DNA from: Siccibacter colletis
Lineage (GTDB): Bacteria; Pseudomonadota; Gammaproteobacteria; Enterobacterales; Enterobacteriaceae
Direction: 5' to 3'
NCBI RefSeq assembly: GCF_000696575.1
Contig: NZ_JMSQ01000008.1
Location: 62,001 to 126,000, forward strand
Length of the DNA stretch: 64,000 nucleotides
This document shows, piece by piece, positions 10,469 through 24,341 of the stretch (the first letter of the stretch is position 1; each line of letters begins with the position of its first letter). Below the pieces are notes generated by a model. It had not been told where the DNA came from and made no database searches. It was given only the letters and a program-made list of their open reading frames with translations. The translations under genes and the position numbers were made by a program.

Positions 10469-10798
10469 TCAACCCTCTCCGCGCGCCACTTCCGCCGGGA
10501 AATGACGGTGCCAGGCATCGAACCCGCCATCAACGCTGTAAACATTATCGAAGCCCTGCTGCAGCAGGTACTGCGCCGCGCCTTTGCTGCTGTTGCCGTG
10601 ATAGCACATCACCATCACCGGCGTTTCAAAATCATGGTTCTGCATAAACGGCAGCAGCGTGTCGTTGGTGAGATGAAAGGCACCCGGTGTGTGGCCCATG
10701 GCGTAACTTTGCGGATCGCGAATGTCGACCAGCACTGCCGCTCCCTGATGCAGTTTCTGATGCGCTTCTTCTACGTTGATACATTCAAAATGATCCAT
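10469..10798 (-). CDS. glpE: Thiosulfate sulfurtransferase (single-domain rhodanese)
   Basis: A cytoplasmic 109-residue rhodanese that transfers the sulfane sulfur of thiosulfate to cyanide or thiols. The active-site cysteine is residue 65 in the loop [10 protein letters not shown]. First gene of glpEGR, divergent from glpD across about 210 bases. Confidence 0.95.
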   Translation of the reverse strand: MDHFECINVEEAHQKLHQGAAVLVDIRDPQSYAMGHTPGAFHLTNDTLLPFMQNHDFETPVMVMCYHGNSSKGAAQYLLQQGFDNVYSVDGGFDAWHRHFPAEVARGEG

Positions 10799-10897
10799 GG
10801 TGCTCTCTTTATGCAGTGACGTCTTACGGTTTGCCGCATGGGCGGCGGCTTCATTTTAGCGTCAAGTGTACGTCTTACGCTGACCGTAACGCCATTA

Positions 10898-10997
10898 TGT
10901 TATGCATATCACGCGAAAATGTTTTTTTGATGTTACCAAAAGCGCGATTCCTTGCTATTATGAGCGATAACGAACATTTATGAGCTTTAACGAACAT
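10898..10997 (+). promoter_or_regulatory. glpD control region: tandem GlpR operators and possible CRP site
   Basis: Two direct copies of an 18-base element, ATGAGC(GA/TT)TAACGAACAT, lie at 10960-10977 and 10980-10997, on the same face of the helix (20-base period) just before the glpD start; they match the GlpR operator pattern. A weaker CRP-like element (TGT...TCACG) is at 10898-10913. The operators are well supported by motif and position; the CRP site is tentative. Confidence 0.75.
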
Positions 10998-11010
10998 CTG
11001 CGAGGCCAGC

Positions 11011-12519
11011 ATGGAAACCAAAGATCTGATTGTGATTGGGGGCGGTATTAACGGTGCCGGGATAGCGGCAGACGCTGCCGGGCGTGGGCTTTCCGTCCTG
11101 ATGCTGGAAGCGCAGGATCTGGCGTGCGCCACTTCATCCGCCAGTTCCAAACTGATCCACGGCGGGCTGCGCTACCTTGAACACTACGAGTTCCGCCTGG
11201 TGAGCGAAGCGCTGGCCGAGCGTGAAGTGCTGCTGAAAATGGCCCCGCACATCGCGTTCCCGATGCGTTTCCGTCTGCCGCACCGTCCGCACCTGCGCCC
11301 GGCGTGGATGATCCGCGTGGGCCTGTTTATGTACGATCACCTCGGGAAACGCACCAGCCTGCCAGGCTCTAAAGGGTTGCGATTTGGCGCAGCGTCTGTG
11401 CTGAAGCCGGAAATCGTGCGCGGTTTCGAATATTCTGACTGCTGGGTAGACGATGCCCGTATGGTGCTGGCGAATGCGCAGATGGTGACCCGCAAAGGCG
11501 GCGACGTCATGACCCGCACCCGCGCCACCTCTGCACGCCGTGAAAATGGTCTGTGGATCGTGGAAGCGGAAGATATCGATACCGGCGAAAAATTCAGCTG
11601 GAAAGCGAAAGGTCTGGTGAACGCCACCGGTCCGTGGGTTAAAAACTTCTTCGATGAAGGCCTGCAGCTCAAATCCCCTTACGGTATCCGCCTGATCAAA
11701 GGCAGCCACATTGTGGTGCCGCGCGCGCATGCTGAAAAACAGGCGTACATCCTGCAGAACGAAGATAAGCGTATCGTGTTTGTCATCCCGTGGATGGATG
11801 AGTTCTCCATTATCGGCACCACCGACGTTGAGTACAAAGGCGATCCAAAAGCAGTGAAAATCGATGACAGCGAGATCGACTATCTGCTGAACGTTTACAA
11901 CGCGCACTTCAAAAAGCAGCTGGGCCGCGAGGACATCGCCTGGACCTACTCTGGCGTGCGTCCGCTGTGCGATGATGAATCTGACTCCCCGCAGGCCATC
12001 ACCCGCGATTACACTCTCGACATTCACGATGAGAACGGCAAAGCGCCGCTGCTGTCAGTTTTCGGTGGGAAGCTCACCACCTACCGTAAGCTGGCCGAGC
12101 ACGCAGTGGAAAAACTGTCTGGCTACTACGATCGCATCGGGCCGGCGTGGACCAAAGACTGCGTCCTGCCGGGTGGTGAAATTGGTAAAGATCGCGACAG
12201 CTATGCCGCCATCCTGCGCCGCCAGTACCCGTTTATCAGCGAAGCGCTGGCACGCCATTACGCCCGCACCTATGGCAGCAACGCCACGTTAATTCTGGAT
12301 GACGCCACCTCCATCGGCGCGCTGGGCGAAGACTTCGGTCACGAGTTCTACGAAGCCGAGCTGCGTTATCTGGTCGAACATGAGTGGGTGCGTCATCTTG
12401 ATGATGCCATCTGGCGTCGTACCAAGCTGGGTATGTGGCTGACCGATGAACAGCAGGCGCGTGTCGCGCAGTGGCTGGCGCAACATGGCGCGAAACATCA
12501 GCTCTCTCTGGCGTCGTAA
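11011..12519 (+). CDS. glpD: Aerobic glycerol-3-phosphate dehydrogenase
   Basis: Membrane-associated FAD enzyme that oxidises sn-glycerol-3-phosphate to dihydroxyacetone phosphate and passes electrons to ubiquinone. It has 502 residues; the N-terminal dinucleotide-binding motif VIGGGINGAGIAAD is at residues 8-21, and the family motif SSKLIHGGLRYLE follows. Start ATG at 11011 is 13 bases after the second GlpR operator. Glycerol-3-phosphate would come from GlpK or from the ugp system at 34155-39212. Confidence 0.97.
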   Translation: METKDLIVIGGGINGAGIAADAAGRGLSVLMLEAQDLACATSSASSKLIHGGLRYLEHYEFRLVSEALAEREVLLKMAPHIAFPMRFRLPHRPHLRPAWMIRVGLFMYDHLGKRTSLPGSKGLRFGAASVLKPEIVRGFEYSDCWVDDARMVLANAQMVTRKGGDVMTRTRATSARRENGLWIVEAEDIDTGEKFSWKAKGLVNATGPWVKNFFDEGLQLKSPYGIRLIKGSHIVVPRAHAEKQAYILQNEDKRIVFVIPWMDEFSIIGTTDVEYKGDPKAVKIDDSEIDYLLNVYNAHFKKQLGREDIAWTYSGVRPLCDDESDSPQAITRDYTLDIHDENGKAPLLSVFGGKLTTYRKLAEHAVEKLSGYYDRIGPAWTKDCVLPGGEIGKDRDSYAAILRRQYPFISEALARHYARTYGSNATLILDDATSIGALGEDFGHEFYEAELRYLVEHEWVRHLDDAIWRRTKLGMWLTDEQQARVAQWLAQHGAKHQLSLAS

Positions 12520-12535
12520 TCAGTAAGCAGCCAGT

Positions 12536-12570
12536 AAAAAGGCGGGTGCCTCAGCAACCCGCCTTTTTTA
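12536..12570. terminator. Bidirectional terminator between glpD and glgP
   Basis: A strong stem AAAGGCGGGT (12538-12547) pairs with ACCCGCCTTT (12557-12566), flanked by A and T runs on both sides. It separates two convergent genes. Confidence 0.9.
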
Positions 12571-12591
12571 TTTCCCGCGCTCAGCGCGGTG

Positions 12592-15072
<2,481 letters not shown>

Positions 15073-15088
15073 TCAGACGCCATAAGTA

Positions 15089-15116
15089 ACGCCCGCCTGG
15101 TAGGCCAGGAGGGCGT
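15089..15116. other. Hairpin in the glgA-glgP spacer
   Basis: A 12-bp inverted repeat with one mismatch (15089-15100 with 15105-15116, loop TAGG) lies between the glgA stop and the glgP start. It lacks a T run, so it is more likely an mRNA stability or processing element than a terminator. Confidence 0.55.
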
Positions 15117-15142
15117 ACTGTATCGCCTGTCAGATCCGCTAC

Positions 15143-16576
15143 TTACAACAAGCGTTGATAGAGATCGCGATAGGATTGCGCCGCGACCTGCCAGCTAAAG
15201 TCCATACCCATCGCCTGACGCTGAACGAAACGCCACAGTGACGGACGGGACCACAACACGAAAGCGCGCCGGATCGCGCGGAGCAGCGACCAGGCATTAC
15301 TGTCCTCAAACACAAAACCGCTGGCGATGCCGTCCGCCAGGTTCTCCAGCGAGCTGTCAGATACGGTATCCGCCAGCCCACCGGTGCGCCGCACCAGCGG
15401 CAGCGTGCCGTATTTCAGCCCGTAAAGCTGGGTCAGCCCGCAGGGTTCAAATCGGCTCGGCACCAGAATAACGTCGGCACCACCCATAATGCGATGCGAA
15501 AATGCCTCGTGATAGCCAATCTGCACCCCAACCTGGCCGGGATGCTCAGCCGCCGCGGCAAGGAAGCCCTCCTGCAGCACCGGATCGCCCGCGCCCAGAA
15601 TCACCAGCTGACCGCCCTGCTCCAGCAGGCCGGGCAGCGCCTCCAGCACCAGGTCCAGCCCTTTCTGGCTGGTCAGGCGGCTGACTACCGCAAACAGCGG
15701 CATTTTTTCGTTAACTTTCAGCCCCATCGCAATTTGCAGCTGGCGCTTGTTTTCGGCTTTCTCTTCGAGCGTATCGCGGTTGTAGCGCGCGGTAAGCAGC
15801 AAATCATGCGCCGGGTCCCAGATCTTGCCATCAACGCCGTTAAGGATACCGCTCAGACGTCCTTCCAGCTGGCGCTGCTTCAGCAGCCCTTCCATGCCGT
15901 AGGCAAATTGCGGTTCGGTGATCTCCCGGGCATAGGTCGGGCTGACGGCAGTAATATGATCAGCATAGAAGAGTCCGGCCTTCAGGTACGAAATTTGACC
16001 ATTAAATTCCAGGCCATTCATATCGAAGAAGGACCAGGGCAGATCGATATCGTTCATATGATGGGCGTAGAACATGCCCTGATAGGCCAGGTTGTGCACC
16101 GTAAACACCGTCTTTGCCGGACCTCCGCGCGCGGCGATATAGGCCGGTGCCAGCCCGGCGTGCCAGTCATGCGCGTGCACAATGTCCGGTTTCCAGAGCG
16201 GATCGAGTCCAGACGCCATCTCCGCAGCCACCCACCCGAGCAGCGCGAAGCGCAGCACGTTATCCGTATAGGCGTAGAGGTTAGTGTCGTGGTACGGGCT
16301 GCCGGGGCGCTCATACAGGTGCGGGGCATCAATCAGGTAAATGCCCACGCCGTTAAAATGCCCGAACAGCAGCGTATAGTCCCCGGCGAAGCTTTCGCCT
16401 GTCGCCACCGCTTTAGCATCCGCCACGCCACGCAGAATATCCGGGAACGCAGGCACCAGCACGCGCGTATCCACCCCGCCCTCAATTTGCGCAGCAGGTA
16501 ACGCGCCGATCACATCCGCCAGTCCGCCGGTTTTCAGCAGAGGAAAAATTTCAGAACATACATGTAAGACCTGCAT
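15143..16576 (-). CDS. glgA: Glycogen synthase
   Basis: GT5 glucosyltransferase that adds glucose from ADP-glucose to the non-reducing end of glycogen. 477 residues, as in E. coli. The ADP-glucose-binding motif [13 protein letters not shown] (Lys15) is near the N-terminus and the retaining GT motif [17 protein letters not shown] is in the C-terminal domain. The frame is open for 46 codons upstream, but [18 protein letters not shown] is the family start. It is separated from glgC by an unusually long structured spacer. Confidence 0.96.
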   Translation of the reverse strand: MQVLHVCSEIFPLLKTGGLADVIGALPAAQIEGGVDTRVLVPAFPDILRGVADAKAVATGESFAGDYTLLFGHFNGVGIYLIDAPHLYERPGSPYHDTNLYAYTDNVLRFALLGWVAAEMASGLDPLWKPDIVHAHDWHAGLAPAYIAARGGPAKTVFTVHNLAYQGMFYAHHMNDIDLPWSFFDMNGLEFNGQISYLKAGLFYADHITAVSPTYAREITEPQFAYGMEGLLKQRQLEGRLSGILNGVDGKIWDPAHDLLLTARYNRDTLEEKAENKRQLQIAMGLKVNEKMPLFAVVSRLTSQKGLDLVLEALPGLLEQGGQLVILGAGDPVLQEGFLAAAAEHPGQVGVQIGYHEAFSHRIMGGADVILVPSRFEPCGLTQLYGLKYGTLPLVRRTGGLADTVSDSSLENLADGIASGFVFEDSNAWSLLRAIRRAFVLWSRPSLWRFVQRQAMGMDFSWQVAAQSYRDLYQRLL

Positions 16577-16610
16577 TATCGCTCCCGTTCGATAAGCCAG
16601 GCATCCGGTA

Positions 16611-16708
16611 CGCTGCAAAAGGCAGCGCTTGCCGGTAGCCCCACTTTGTGTCCCGACACAGCCTGCGTGCCGAAGGCGAAAAACACAGCGCGCAAACCTT
16701 TTGCGCGC
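16611..16708. repeat. Three tandem hairpins in the glgC-glgA spacer
   Basis: Perfect inverted repeats lie at 16611-16627 (6-bp stem, 5-base loop), 16647-16660 (6-bp stem, 2-base loop) and 16688-16708 (9-bp stem GCGCGCAAA, 3-base loop). They fill most of the 147-base gap between two genes that nearly abut in E. coli. None has a T run. They look like mRNA-stability or REP-type elements. Confidence 0.6.
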
Positions 16709-16723
16709 GGTCACTCTTGCGCG

Positions 16724-18007
16724 TCAGCCCTGCAGTTTTGCCAGCATTTCGCGCGTTACCAGAACAATCCCCTCCTCCGACCGGTAGAACCGGCGGGCGT
16801 CTTCTTCAGCGTTCTCACCAATGACCATGCCTTCAGGAATAACGCAGGCGCGATCGATGATGCAACGGCGCAGGCGACACGAGCGCCCTACCCAGACATC
16901 CGGTAGCAAGACGGTGGAATCAATGTTGCAAAATGAGTTCACCCGCACCCGCGGGAACAGTACCGACTGCACCACCACCGAACCGGAGATAATGCAGCCG
17001 CCGGAAACCAGCGAGTTCAGGGTCATGCCGTGGCTGCCTGAGCGGTCCTGGACGAACTTAGCGGGCGGCAGCGACTCCATATGGGTGCGGATAGGCCAGT
17101 TCTGGTCATACATATCCAGTTCCGGCGTGACCGAGGCGAGATCGAGGTTCGCTTTCCAGTAGGCTTCGAGCGTACCCACATCGCGCCAGTACGGCTCGGC
17201 ATCAGCATCTGACTGCACGCAGGAGAGCGGGAACGGGTGCGCAAACGCCTGCCCGTCGCGGGTCACTTTCGGGATAATGTCCTTCCCGAAGTCGTGGCTC
17301 GATTTGTCGTCCTTGTCATCCTCTTCAAGCAGCTCGTAGAGGTAATCGGCATCAAAGATGTAGATCCCCATGCTGGCCAGCGCTTTGGTGTCGTCCCCCG
17401 GCATGGTCGGCGGATCGGCCGGTTTCTCAACGAAGGCGATCACTTTGTCGCTCTCGTCTACCGCCATCACGCCGAAGGCGGTGGCTTCATGTTTCGGCAC
17501 CGGCAGACAAGCCACTGTGCAGCGCGCGCCTTTTTCGACGTGGTCGATCAGCATGCGCGAGTAGTCCTGCTTGTAGATGTGATCCCCGGCGAGGATCACC
17601 ACGTACTCCGCTTTGTAGCGCCGAATAATGTCGAGGTTCTGGGTCACGGCATCAGCGGTGCCGCGATACCAGTTTTCACCGTGTACGCGCTGCTGGGCGG
17701 GCAGCAGATCGACAAACTCGTTCATCTCTTCACTGAAGAAGGACCAGCCGCGCTGGATGTGCTGCACCAGGGTGTGTGACTGGTACTGCGTGATCACGCC
17801 CACCCGACGAATGCCGGAGTTGATGCAGTTAGAGAGCGCAAAATCGATAATGCGGAACTTACCGCCAAAGTGAACGGCAGGCTTGGCGCGAGTCGCAGTC
17901 AAATCTTTAAGTCGGGTACCACGTCCGCCGGCCAGGATCAGGGCAACGGATTTCATCGGCAACTGTCTTGCCAGCATCAGGGGGTCGTTCTTTTCAAACC
18001 TAACCAT
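16724..18007 (-). CDS. glgC: Glucose-1-phosphate adenylyltransferase (ADP-glucose pyrophosphorylase)
   Basis: Makes ADP-glucose from ATP and glucose-1-phosphate, the committed step of glycogen synthesis, in an allosteric tetramer (activated by fructose-1,6-bisphosphate, inhibited by AMP in enteric bacteria). 427 residues. The nucleotidyltransferase motif [13 protein letters not shown] is near the N-terminus, followed by [20 protein letters not shown] and a C-terminal left-handed beta-helix. The C-terminus ends MLAKLQG, a few residues shorter than in E. coli (431). It lies 12 bases after glgX. Confidence 0.97.
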   Translation of the reverse strand: MVRFEKNDPLMLARQLPMKSVALILAGGRGTRLKDLTATRAKPAVHFGGKFRIIDFALSNCINSGIRRVGVITQYQSHTLVQHIQRGWSFFSEEMNEFVDLLPAQQRVHGENWYRGTADAVTQNLDIIRRYKAEYVVILAGDHIYKQDYSRMLIDHVEKGARCTVACLPVPKHEATAFGVMAVDESDKVIAFVEKPADPPTMPGDDTKALASMGIYIFDADYLYELLEEDDKDDKSSHDFGKDIIPKVTRDGQAFAHPFPLSCVQSDADAEPYWRDVGTLEAYWKANLDLASVTPELDMYDQNWPIRTHMESLPPAKFVQDRSGSHGMTLNSLVSGGCIISGSVVVQSVLFPRVRVNSFCNIDSTVLLPDVWVGRSCRLRRCIIDRACVIPEGMVIGENAEEDARRFYRSEEGIVLVTREMLAKLQG

Positions 18008-18019
18008 GACTGACTCCTT

Positions 18020-19996
18020 TTATGACTTGTGGAATACGCACACGCCGTGCGCGGGGCCATGCCATAACGCCATTACCACCGGGTTGTCCTCAGCGGCGAA
18101 AGGGGGAACGGCACGCCATTCCCCGTCAGGTAACACTATGTCAGCCACGTCGTGACCGCCGTTAAGCGCAATCAGCCAGCGGCCTGACAGCTCAATTTGC
18201 AGCTGCAAAGCCCCGGCGTGCCACGCACCGGCGTCCATCGGTCGCGCCTGAGCGTCGAGCCAGCGCACATTGCCATCGCCCTCTTCCCACCACTGATTAC
18301 GGGTCAGCGCCGGGATCTGCTGGCGAAGGTGCAGTAACGCCGCCACAAAGGAGGTCAATCCTTGATGCGCTTCCTGCCAGTTAAGCCACGTCAGGGCGTT
18401 GTCCTGGCAGTAGGCGTTGTTATTACCATGCTGGCTGTGACCATGCTCATCGCCGGCCAGCAACATCGGGGTTCCCTGGGACAGCAGCAGCGTGGTCAGC
18501 AGCGCATGTACACTGACGCGCCGCTGCTCGCCGATACGAGCGCCAGCGCCCACGCCTTCAAAACCATGATTATTGCTATGGTTATTATTTGTACCGTCCT
18601 GATTGTCTTCGCCGTTAGCCTCGTTGTGCTTATGGTTGTAGCTGACGCAGTCGCGCAGCGTAAAACCATCGTGCGCCGTCACCAGATTGACCGTCGCATG
18701 AGGCAGTCGCCCGTTGCGGCGGAACACATCGGCGGACGCGGCAAAGCGGCCCGCAAACTCCCCCAGCGACAGGTCGTTTTGCATCCAGAAACGACGCATC
18801 GCGTCGCGATAATGGTCATTCCACTCAGCGAACAGCGGCGGAAAGTTCCCCACCTGATAGCCGCCCGCGCCAATGTCCCAGGGTTCGGCAATCAGCTTCA
18901 CCTGCGACAGCAGCGGACAGTTTTTAATCGCCTCAAACAAAGGGGCATCCTGACGATAGTCAGGCGTGCGTCCAAGCACAGAGGCCAGGTCGAAGCGGAA
19001 ACCGTCTACGTGACAGGTCTCCACCCAGTAGCGCAGGCACTCCAGCGCGTACTGCACCGTGTCGGGCTGGCTGAGGTTGAGCGTGTTTCCGCACCCGGTC
19101 CAGTTCTGGTATTCCCCACTGTCACTTAACCAATAATAGCTACGGTTATCGATTCCGCGCAGGGAGAAGGTCGGGCCTTCAACGTCGAGTTCCGCGCTGT
19201 GGTTAAGCACGATATCGAGGATCACCTCAATACCGGCGCGATGCAGGCTTTTCACCGCATCACGAAACTCGTTGAGCGCGTTGATTGGGTCCGCCGCGTA
19301 GCGTGGGTCGAGACTCCAGTTAGCCAACGGGTTGTAGCCCCAGTAGTTACTCAGGCCCAGCCGCTGCAAACGCGGTTCGCTGGCAAAATGCATCACCGGC
19401 AGAAGTTCAATGGCGGTGATACCCAGTTTTTTCAGGTAGTCCACCATCACCGGATGACCGAGCGCGCGGTACGTGCCGCGTATCGCTTCCGGCAGCGCCG
19501 GATGCAGTTGCGTCAGGCCTTTAACGTGCGCTTCGTAGATCACCGTCTTGCCCCAGGGCGTGCGCAACGGGGTATCGCCTTCCCAGTCGTACTGCTCGTT
19601 GACCACCACCGCCTTTGGTGCAATGGCCGCGTTATCGTGCGGGTCGGGCTGGTCAATGCCGCCGTGCAACAGCGGGTTATCGTCCGTGCTGCCCGCCACC
19701 TGACGTGCGCAGGGGTCAATTAACAGCTTCGCCGGATTAAAACGATGGCCCTGCGTCACGTCCCAGGGGCCGTGTACCCGATAGCCATAGCGCTGACCGG
19801 GACGTACGCCAGCGGCATAGCCATGCCACAGGTTGCCGGTACGCGCCGGCAGATCGTGGCGCTGCTCATTACCTTCGTTATCGAACAGGCACAGCTCTAC
19901 GCGCTCAGCATGGGCGGAAAACAGGGTGAAGTTCACCCCGCTCCCGTCGTAGCGTGCGCCGAGCGGGCTGGCTGCGCCTGCCGATAAGCGGCTCAT
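18020..19996 (-). CDS. glgX: Glycogen debranching enzyme
   Basis: GH13 isoamylase-type enzyme that hydrolyses alpha-1,6 branches of phosphorylase-limit glycogen, four glucose units long. 658 residues (E. coli 657). An N-terminal CBM48-like domain is followed by the GH13 barrel; motifs are [18 protein letters not shown] with the nucleophile Asp, LIAEPWD with the Glu, and VTAHDGFTL. Its start overlaps the glgB stop by 4 bases. Confidence 0.96.
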   Translation of the reverse strand: MSRLSAGAASPLGARYDGSGVNFTLFSAHAERVELCLFDNEGNEQRHDLPARTGNLWHGYAAGVRPGQRYGYRVHGPWDVTQGHRFNPAKLLIDPCARQVAGSTDDNPLLHGGIDQPDPHDNAAIAPKAVVVNEQYDWEGDTPLRTPWGKTVIYEAHVKGLTQLHPALPEAIRGTYRALGHPVMVDYLKKLGITAIELLPVMHFASEPRLQRLGLSNYWGYNPLANWSLDPRYAADPINALNEFRDAVKSLHRAGIEVILDIVLNHSAELDVEGPTFSLRGIDNRSYYWLSDSGEYQNWTGCGNTLNLSQPDTVQYALECLRYWVETCHVDGFRFDLASVLGRTPDYRQDAPLFEAIKNCPLLSQVKLIAEPWDIGAGGYQVGNFPPLFAEWNDHYRDAMRRFWMQNDLSLGEFAGRFAASADVFRRNGRLPHATVNLVTAHDGFTLRDCVSYNHKHNEANGEDNQDGTNNNHSNNHGFEGVGAGARIGEQRRVSVHALLTTLLLSQGTPMLLAGDEHGHSQHGNNNAYCQDNALTWLNWQEAHQGLTSFVAALLHLRQQIPALTRNQWWEEGDGNVRWLDAQARPMDAGAWHAGALQLQIELSGRWLIALNGGHDVADIVLPDGEWRAVPPFAAEDNPVVMALWHGPAHGVCVFHKS

Positions 19997-22179
19997 TCCC
20001 CCTCCCGCACCAGCCAGATCGTCGCCAGCGGCGGCAGCGTCAGACTCAGGGAGTGTTCACGCCCGTGGGACGCAATGGCATCGGTATGCACCGCACCACC
20101 GTTCCCGGCATTGCTGCCGTGGTAGTGGATCGAGTCGGTATTCAGCTCTTCACGCCACTTTCCGGCCTGGTTTACGCCGATGCGATAACCGTGGCGCGGC
20201 ACCGGGGTAAAGTTGCTGACCACGATAATCTCGTTGCCGTTACGATCCCGACGCACGAAAGCGAAAATGGAGTTTTCGCTGTCTTCCACCACCAGCCACT
20301 CGAAGCCGTAGCTGTCGAAGTCCAGCTCGTGCAGGGCTTTGTGATGACGGTAGGTAAAATTGAGATCCCGCACCAGGCGCTGGACGCCGTGATGCCAGTT
20401 ATCACCGCCTTCCAGCAGATGCCAGTCGAGGCTGCTGTCGTGGTTCCACTCGCGCCCCTGAGCAAATTCACCGCCCATAAACAGCAGCTTCTTGCCGGGG
20501 AACGCCCACATCCACGCATAGTAGGCGCGCAGGTTGGCGAACTTCTGCCAGGCATCGCCCGGCATACGGTCCAGGATCGATTTCTTGCCGTGAACCACTT
20601 CGTCGTGCGACAGCGGCAGCACGAAGTTCTCGGTGTGGTTGTAGACCATGCCGAAGGTCATTTTGTGGTGATGATGCTTGCGGTACACCGGGTCGAGCTT
20701 CATGTAGTCGAGGGTGTCGTGCATCCAGCCGAGGTTCCATTTGTACCAGAACCCGAGGCCGCCCATCGCGGATGGACGGGACACGCCCGGGAAGTCGGTG
20801 GACTCTTCCGCGATCGCCACCGCACCCGGCACCTGCTCGCCGAGCGTGCGGTTGGTGTTGCGCAGAAATTCGATGGCTTCCAGATTCTCACGCCCGCCGA
20901 ACTCATTGGGGATCCACTCCCCCTCTTTACGGCTGTAGTCGCGATAAATCATTGAGGCGACCGCATCCACGCGCAGGGCGTCGATGCCGAAGCGCTCCAC
21001 CCAGTAGAGCGCGTTGCCCACCAGATAGTTGCTGACTTCGCGCCGGCCATAGTTGTAAATCAGGGTTTTCCAGTCCTGATGGAAGCCTTCGCGCGGATCG
21101 CTGTGTTCGTACAGCGCGGTGCCGTCGAAGCGGGCCAGGCTGAACTCATCGGTCGGGAAGTGGCCCGGCACCCAGTCCAGGATCACGTTCAGCCCGGCGG
21201 CGTGCGCGGCGTTCACGAAGTGGCGGAACTCGTCACGGGTGCCGAAGCGGCGCGTCGGCGCATACAGGTTGGTCGGCTGGTAACCCCAGCTGCCGTCAAA
21301 CGGATGCTCGTTGATCGGCAACAGCTCGATATGGGTGAAGCCCATCTCTTTGACGTAAGGGATCAGCTGCTCGGCCAGCTCCTGATAGCTGAGCCAGAAA
21401 TTATTGTCGGCATGGCGACGCCAGGAGCCGAGATGTACCTCATAGATAGAAATCGGCGCATCAAAATCGTTAGCGCGCTGACGCGCTTCGGTTTGCAGAA
21501 TTTTATCCGGCAGGCCGCAGATCAGCGAGGCGTTGTCCGGGCGCATCTGGCTCTCGAACGCGTAGGGATCGGCTTTGATACGCAGGTTGCCGTTGGCGTC
21601 GAGCAGCTCAAATTTGTAGAGCTGACCGTTAAGCGCGCCGGGAACAAACAGCTCCCAGATACCACTTTCGCGGCGCAGACGCATCGGATGGCGGCGGCCA
21701 TCCCAGTAGTTGAACTGCCCGACCACCGATACGCGACGTGCGTTCGGTGCCCAGACGGAAAAGCGCGTGCCGACAATGCCGTCCAGCGTACAGGCGTGTG
21801 CCCCCAGGGTTTCATAGGGGCGCTGATGGGTGCCTTCGGACAGCAGCCAGATATCGAGATCCTGAGTCAGGGTGCCGAAACGGTACGGATCGTCAATCAG
21901 GTTTTGTTGGCCGTGCCACATCACCGCCAGCTGATAGCGAAACGGGTTCTTACGCCGCGCCATCAGGCCGCTAAAAAATCCGCGCGAGTCGAGGCATTCC
22001 AGCTTACCCACTTTGCGGCCGGTTTTGGTTTCAATAACCCAGACTTCTGTGGCGTCAGGCAGCAGCGCGCGTACCTCAACGCCCTGGCCGGTAACGTGCA
22101 TTCCCAGCACCGAGAAAGGATCGGCAAAATGACCGGCAATAAGCGCATTGATCACGTCTCTATCAATATGATGGGACAT
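19993..22179 (-). CDS. glgB: 1,4-alpha-glucan branching enzyme
   Basis: GH13 branching enzyme that cuts alpha-1,4 chains and re-attaches them by alpha-1,6 bonds. 728 residues as in E. coli, with the long N-terminal CBM48 repeats of the enteric enzyme. Catalytic motifs: [11 protein letters not shown] (nucleophile Asp), [11 protein letters not shown] (Glu) and [12 protein letters not shown] (His-Asp). First gene of glgBXCAP; its promoter must lie in 22180-22400. Confidence 0.97.
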   Translation of the reverse strand: MSHHIDRDVINALIAGHFADPFSVLGMHVTGQGVEVRALLPDATEVWVIETKTGRKVGKLECLDSRGFFSGLMARRKNPFRYQLAVMWHGQQNLIDDPYRFGTLTQDLDIWLLSEGTHQRPYETLGAHACTLDGIVGTRFSVWAPNARRVSVVGQFNYWDGRRHPMRLRRESGIWELFVPGALNGQLYKFELLDANGNLRIKADPYAFESQMRPDNASLICGLPDKILQTEARQRANDFDAPISIYEVHLGSWRRHADNNFWLSYQELAEQLIPYVKEMGFTHIELLPINEHPFDGSWGYQPTNLYAPTRRFGTRDEFRHFVNAAHAAGLNVILDWVPGHFPTDEFSLARFDGTALYEHSDPREGFHQDWKTLIYNYGRREVSNYLVGNALYWVERFGIDALRVDAVASMIYRDYSRKEGEWIPNEFGGRENLEAIEFLRNTNRTLGEQVPGAVAIAEESTDFPGVSRPSAMGGLGFWYKWNLGWMHDTLDYMKLDPVYRKHHHHKMTFGMVYNHTENFVLPLSHDEVVHGKKSILDRMPGDAWQKFANLRAYYAWMWAFPGKKLLFMGGEFAQGREWNHDSSLDWHLLEGGDNWHHGVQRLVRDLNFTYRHHKALHELDFDSYGFEWLVVEDSENSIFAFVRRDRNGNEIIVVSNFTPVPRHGYRIGVNQAGKWREELNTDSIHYHGSNAGNGGAVHTDAIASHGREHSLSLTLPPLATIWLVREGE

Positions 22180-22407
22180 GCTATTTCATCCTGTTTTAAT
22201 AGCGTCACACCTATCCAGCCTTACGCCTGTGCGTCCGGTGGTGACACTTTTGTGATGACCTGAACGGGCTACGCGTTTCGTTCCTTTTCTGGCTCCGTTC
22301 AACCTTCTGGCAGAGCGCACTGAGATCGCCCTGAACTAATCATAGTCAAGGGTTTAGCGGACTATTCAAAAATTAGGTGAATTATGGATATTTCATATTG
22401 CGGGCAT

Positions 22408-22435
22408 AAAAAAAGGGAGGCGCTAAGCCTCCCTT
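22408..22435 (-). terminator. Terminator of asd
   Basis: Perfect 9-bp stem (22413-22421 with 22427-22435, loop of 5), followed on the minus strand by a run of T, immediately after the asd stop. It insulates the glg operon from asd. Confidence 0.85.
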
Positions 22436-22440
22436 GATTA

Positions 22441-23547
22441 TTACGCCAGCTGCCGTAGCAGACGGCGCAGCGGTTCAGCCGCGCCCCACAGGAGCTGATC
22501 CCCCACCGTAAAGGCGGAGAGAAAATCATTGCCCATGTTGAGCTTACGCAGGCGGCCCACCGGGGTGGTAAGCGTGCCGGTGACCGCAGCTGGCGTCAGT
22601 TCGCGCATGGTGATGTCGCGGTCGTTCGGGATCACTTTCGCCCACGGGTTATGCGCCGCCAGCATCTCTTCGATGCCGGAAATCGACACATCTTTTTTCA
22701 ATTTGATGGTAAACGCCTGGCTGTGGCAGCGCAGTGCACCAATGCGCACGCAGAGGCCATCAACCGGGATCGGCGCAGCGGTGTTGAGGATTTTGTTGGT
22801 TTCAGCCTGGCCTTTCCACTCTTCACGGCTCTGACCATTATCAAGCTGTTTGTCGATCCACGGGATCAGGCTGCCCGCCAGCGGTACGCCGAAGTTATCC
22901 ACCGGCAGCTCGCCGCTGCGCGACAGCGCGGTGACCTTGCGTTCGATATCGAGAATTGCCGATGCCGGGTCCGCCAGCTGGTCCGCCACGTGATGGTGCA
23001 GCGCGCCCATCTGCGCCAGCAGTTCACGCATATGACGCGCACCGCCGCCGGAGGCCGCCTGGTAGGTGGCAACCGATACCCACTCCACCAGATCTTCCGC
23101 GAACAGACCGCCGAGTGACATCAGCATCAGACTGACGGTGCAGTTGCCGCCGACAAAAGTTTTGATGCCGTTGTTCAGGCCGTCAGTAATAACGTGCTGG
23201 TTAACCGGGTCGAGAATAATAATCGCATCGTCTTTCATGCGCAGCGAAGAGGCCGCATCAATCCAGTAACCCTGCCAGCCGCTTTCACGAAGCTTTGGAT
23301 AGATTTCGTTGGTATAATCGCCGCCCTGGCAGGTCACGATAATATCGAGCGCCTTAAGGGCATCGATAGAGTAAGCATCCTGCAACGTGCCGCCGGTATG
23401 CTGACCAAAGGCCGGTGCCGGCTGGCCGAGCTGGGAAGTTGAAAAGAAAACCGGGCGGATAGCGCTAAAATCGTTCTCTTCTACCATGCGCTGCATGAGT
23501 ACAGAGCCGACCATACCGCGCCAGCCGATAAAACCAACATTTTTCAT
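22441..23547 (-). CDS. asd: Aspartate-semialdehyde dehydrogenase
   Basis: NADPH enzyme reducing beta-aspartyl phosphate to aspartate semialdehyde, the branch point to lysine, diaminopimelate, threonine and methionine; essential for peptidoglycan. 368 residues (E. coli 367). The N-terminal motif [14 protein letters not shown] binds NADP and the active-site Cys is residue 136 in [10 protein letters not shown]. Monocistronic, between the glg operon and yhgN. Confidence 0.97.
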   Translation of the reverse strand: MKNVGFIGWRGMVGSVLMQRMVEENDFSAIRPVFFSTSQLGQPAPAFGQHTGGTLQDAYSIDALKALDIIVTCQGGDYTNEIYPKLRESGWQGYWIDAASSLRMKDDAIIILDPVNQHVITDGLNNGIKTFVGGNCTVSLMLMSLGGLFAEDLVEWVSVATYQAASGGGARHMRELLAQMGALHHHVADQLADPASAILDIERKVTALSRSGELPVDNFGVPLAGSLIPWIDKQLDNGQSREEWKGQAETNKILNTAAPIPVDGLCVRIGALRCHSQAFTIKLKKDVSISGIEEMLAAHNPWAKVIPNDRDITMRELTPAAVTGTLTTPVGRLRKLNMGNDFLSAFTVGDQLLWGAAEPLRRLLRQLA

Positions 23548-23724
23548 AGCGAGTAATTCCTGCGAGATGTGCGTTGTGCAAGCCAGTAGGTAAGCGACTG
23601 GACAATATCATCCACCTTACAAAAAGCAGCCAAAGTCGCAAGTGAATTTAATCTATGATTTGCCGACAATTAGAAATAACGCTAATTAGTCGCGTTAATT
23701 TATCAAGCATCAGGGATACGTGTA

Positions 23725-24318
23725 ATGAGTGAAATAATTTCTGCGGCGGTACTGCTGATCCTGATTATGGACCCGTTAGGAAACCTGCCGATTTTTATGT
23801 CGGTGCTGAAACATACCGAGCCAAAGCGCCGTCGGGCCATTATGATCCGCGAGTTGCTCATCGCCCTGCTGCTGATGCTCATCTTCCTGTTCGCCGGGGA
23901 GAAGATCCTCGCATTCCTTAATCTGCGTGCGGAAACGGTATCGATTTCCGGCGGGATTATCCTGTTCCTGATCGCCATCAAAATGATTTTCCCCAGTAAC
24001 GAAGGCAATGCCACCGGTCTGCCGGCAGGCGAAGAGCCGTTTATCGTACCGCTGGCGATCCCGCTGGTGGCTGGCCCCACCATTCTGGCTACCCTGATGC
24101 TGCTCTCGCACCAGTATCCGAACCAGATGGGGCATCTGGTGATTGCGCTGATGATTGCCTGGGGCGGTACCGTCGCCATTCTGCTGCAGTCGTCGCTGTT
24201 CCTGCGTCTGCTGGGTGAGAAAGGCGTTAACGCGCTGGCGCGCCTGATGGGCCTGGTGCTGGTGATGCTCTCAACCCAGATGTTCCTCGACGGCATTCGG
24301 GCGTGGATGAAAGGCTGA
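23725..24318 (+). CDS. yhgN: MarC/YhgN-family inner-membrane protein
   Basis: A 197-residue hydrophobic protein of the MarC family (UPF0056), with about six membrane segments and the family patterns LLILIMDPLGNLPIFMSVLK and PLAIPLVAGPTI. Despite the family name, no transport role in drug resistance is established. Divergent from asd. Confidence 0.9.
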   Translation: MSEIISAAVLLILIMDPLGNLPIFMSVLKHTEPKRRRAIMIRELLIALLLMLIFLFAGEKILAFLNLRAETVSISGGIILFLIAIKMIFPSNEGNATGLPAGEEPFIVPLAIPLVAGPTILATLMLLSHQYPNQMGHLVIALMIAWGGTVAILLQSSLFLRLLGEKGVNALARLMGLVLVMLSTQMFLDGIRAWMKG

Positions 24319-24341
24319 ATCATTGCCTGCGCAGGGACGCG

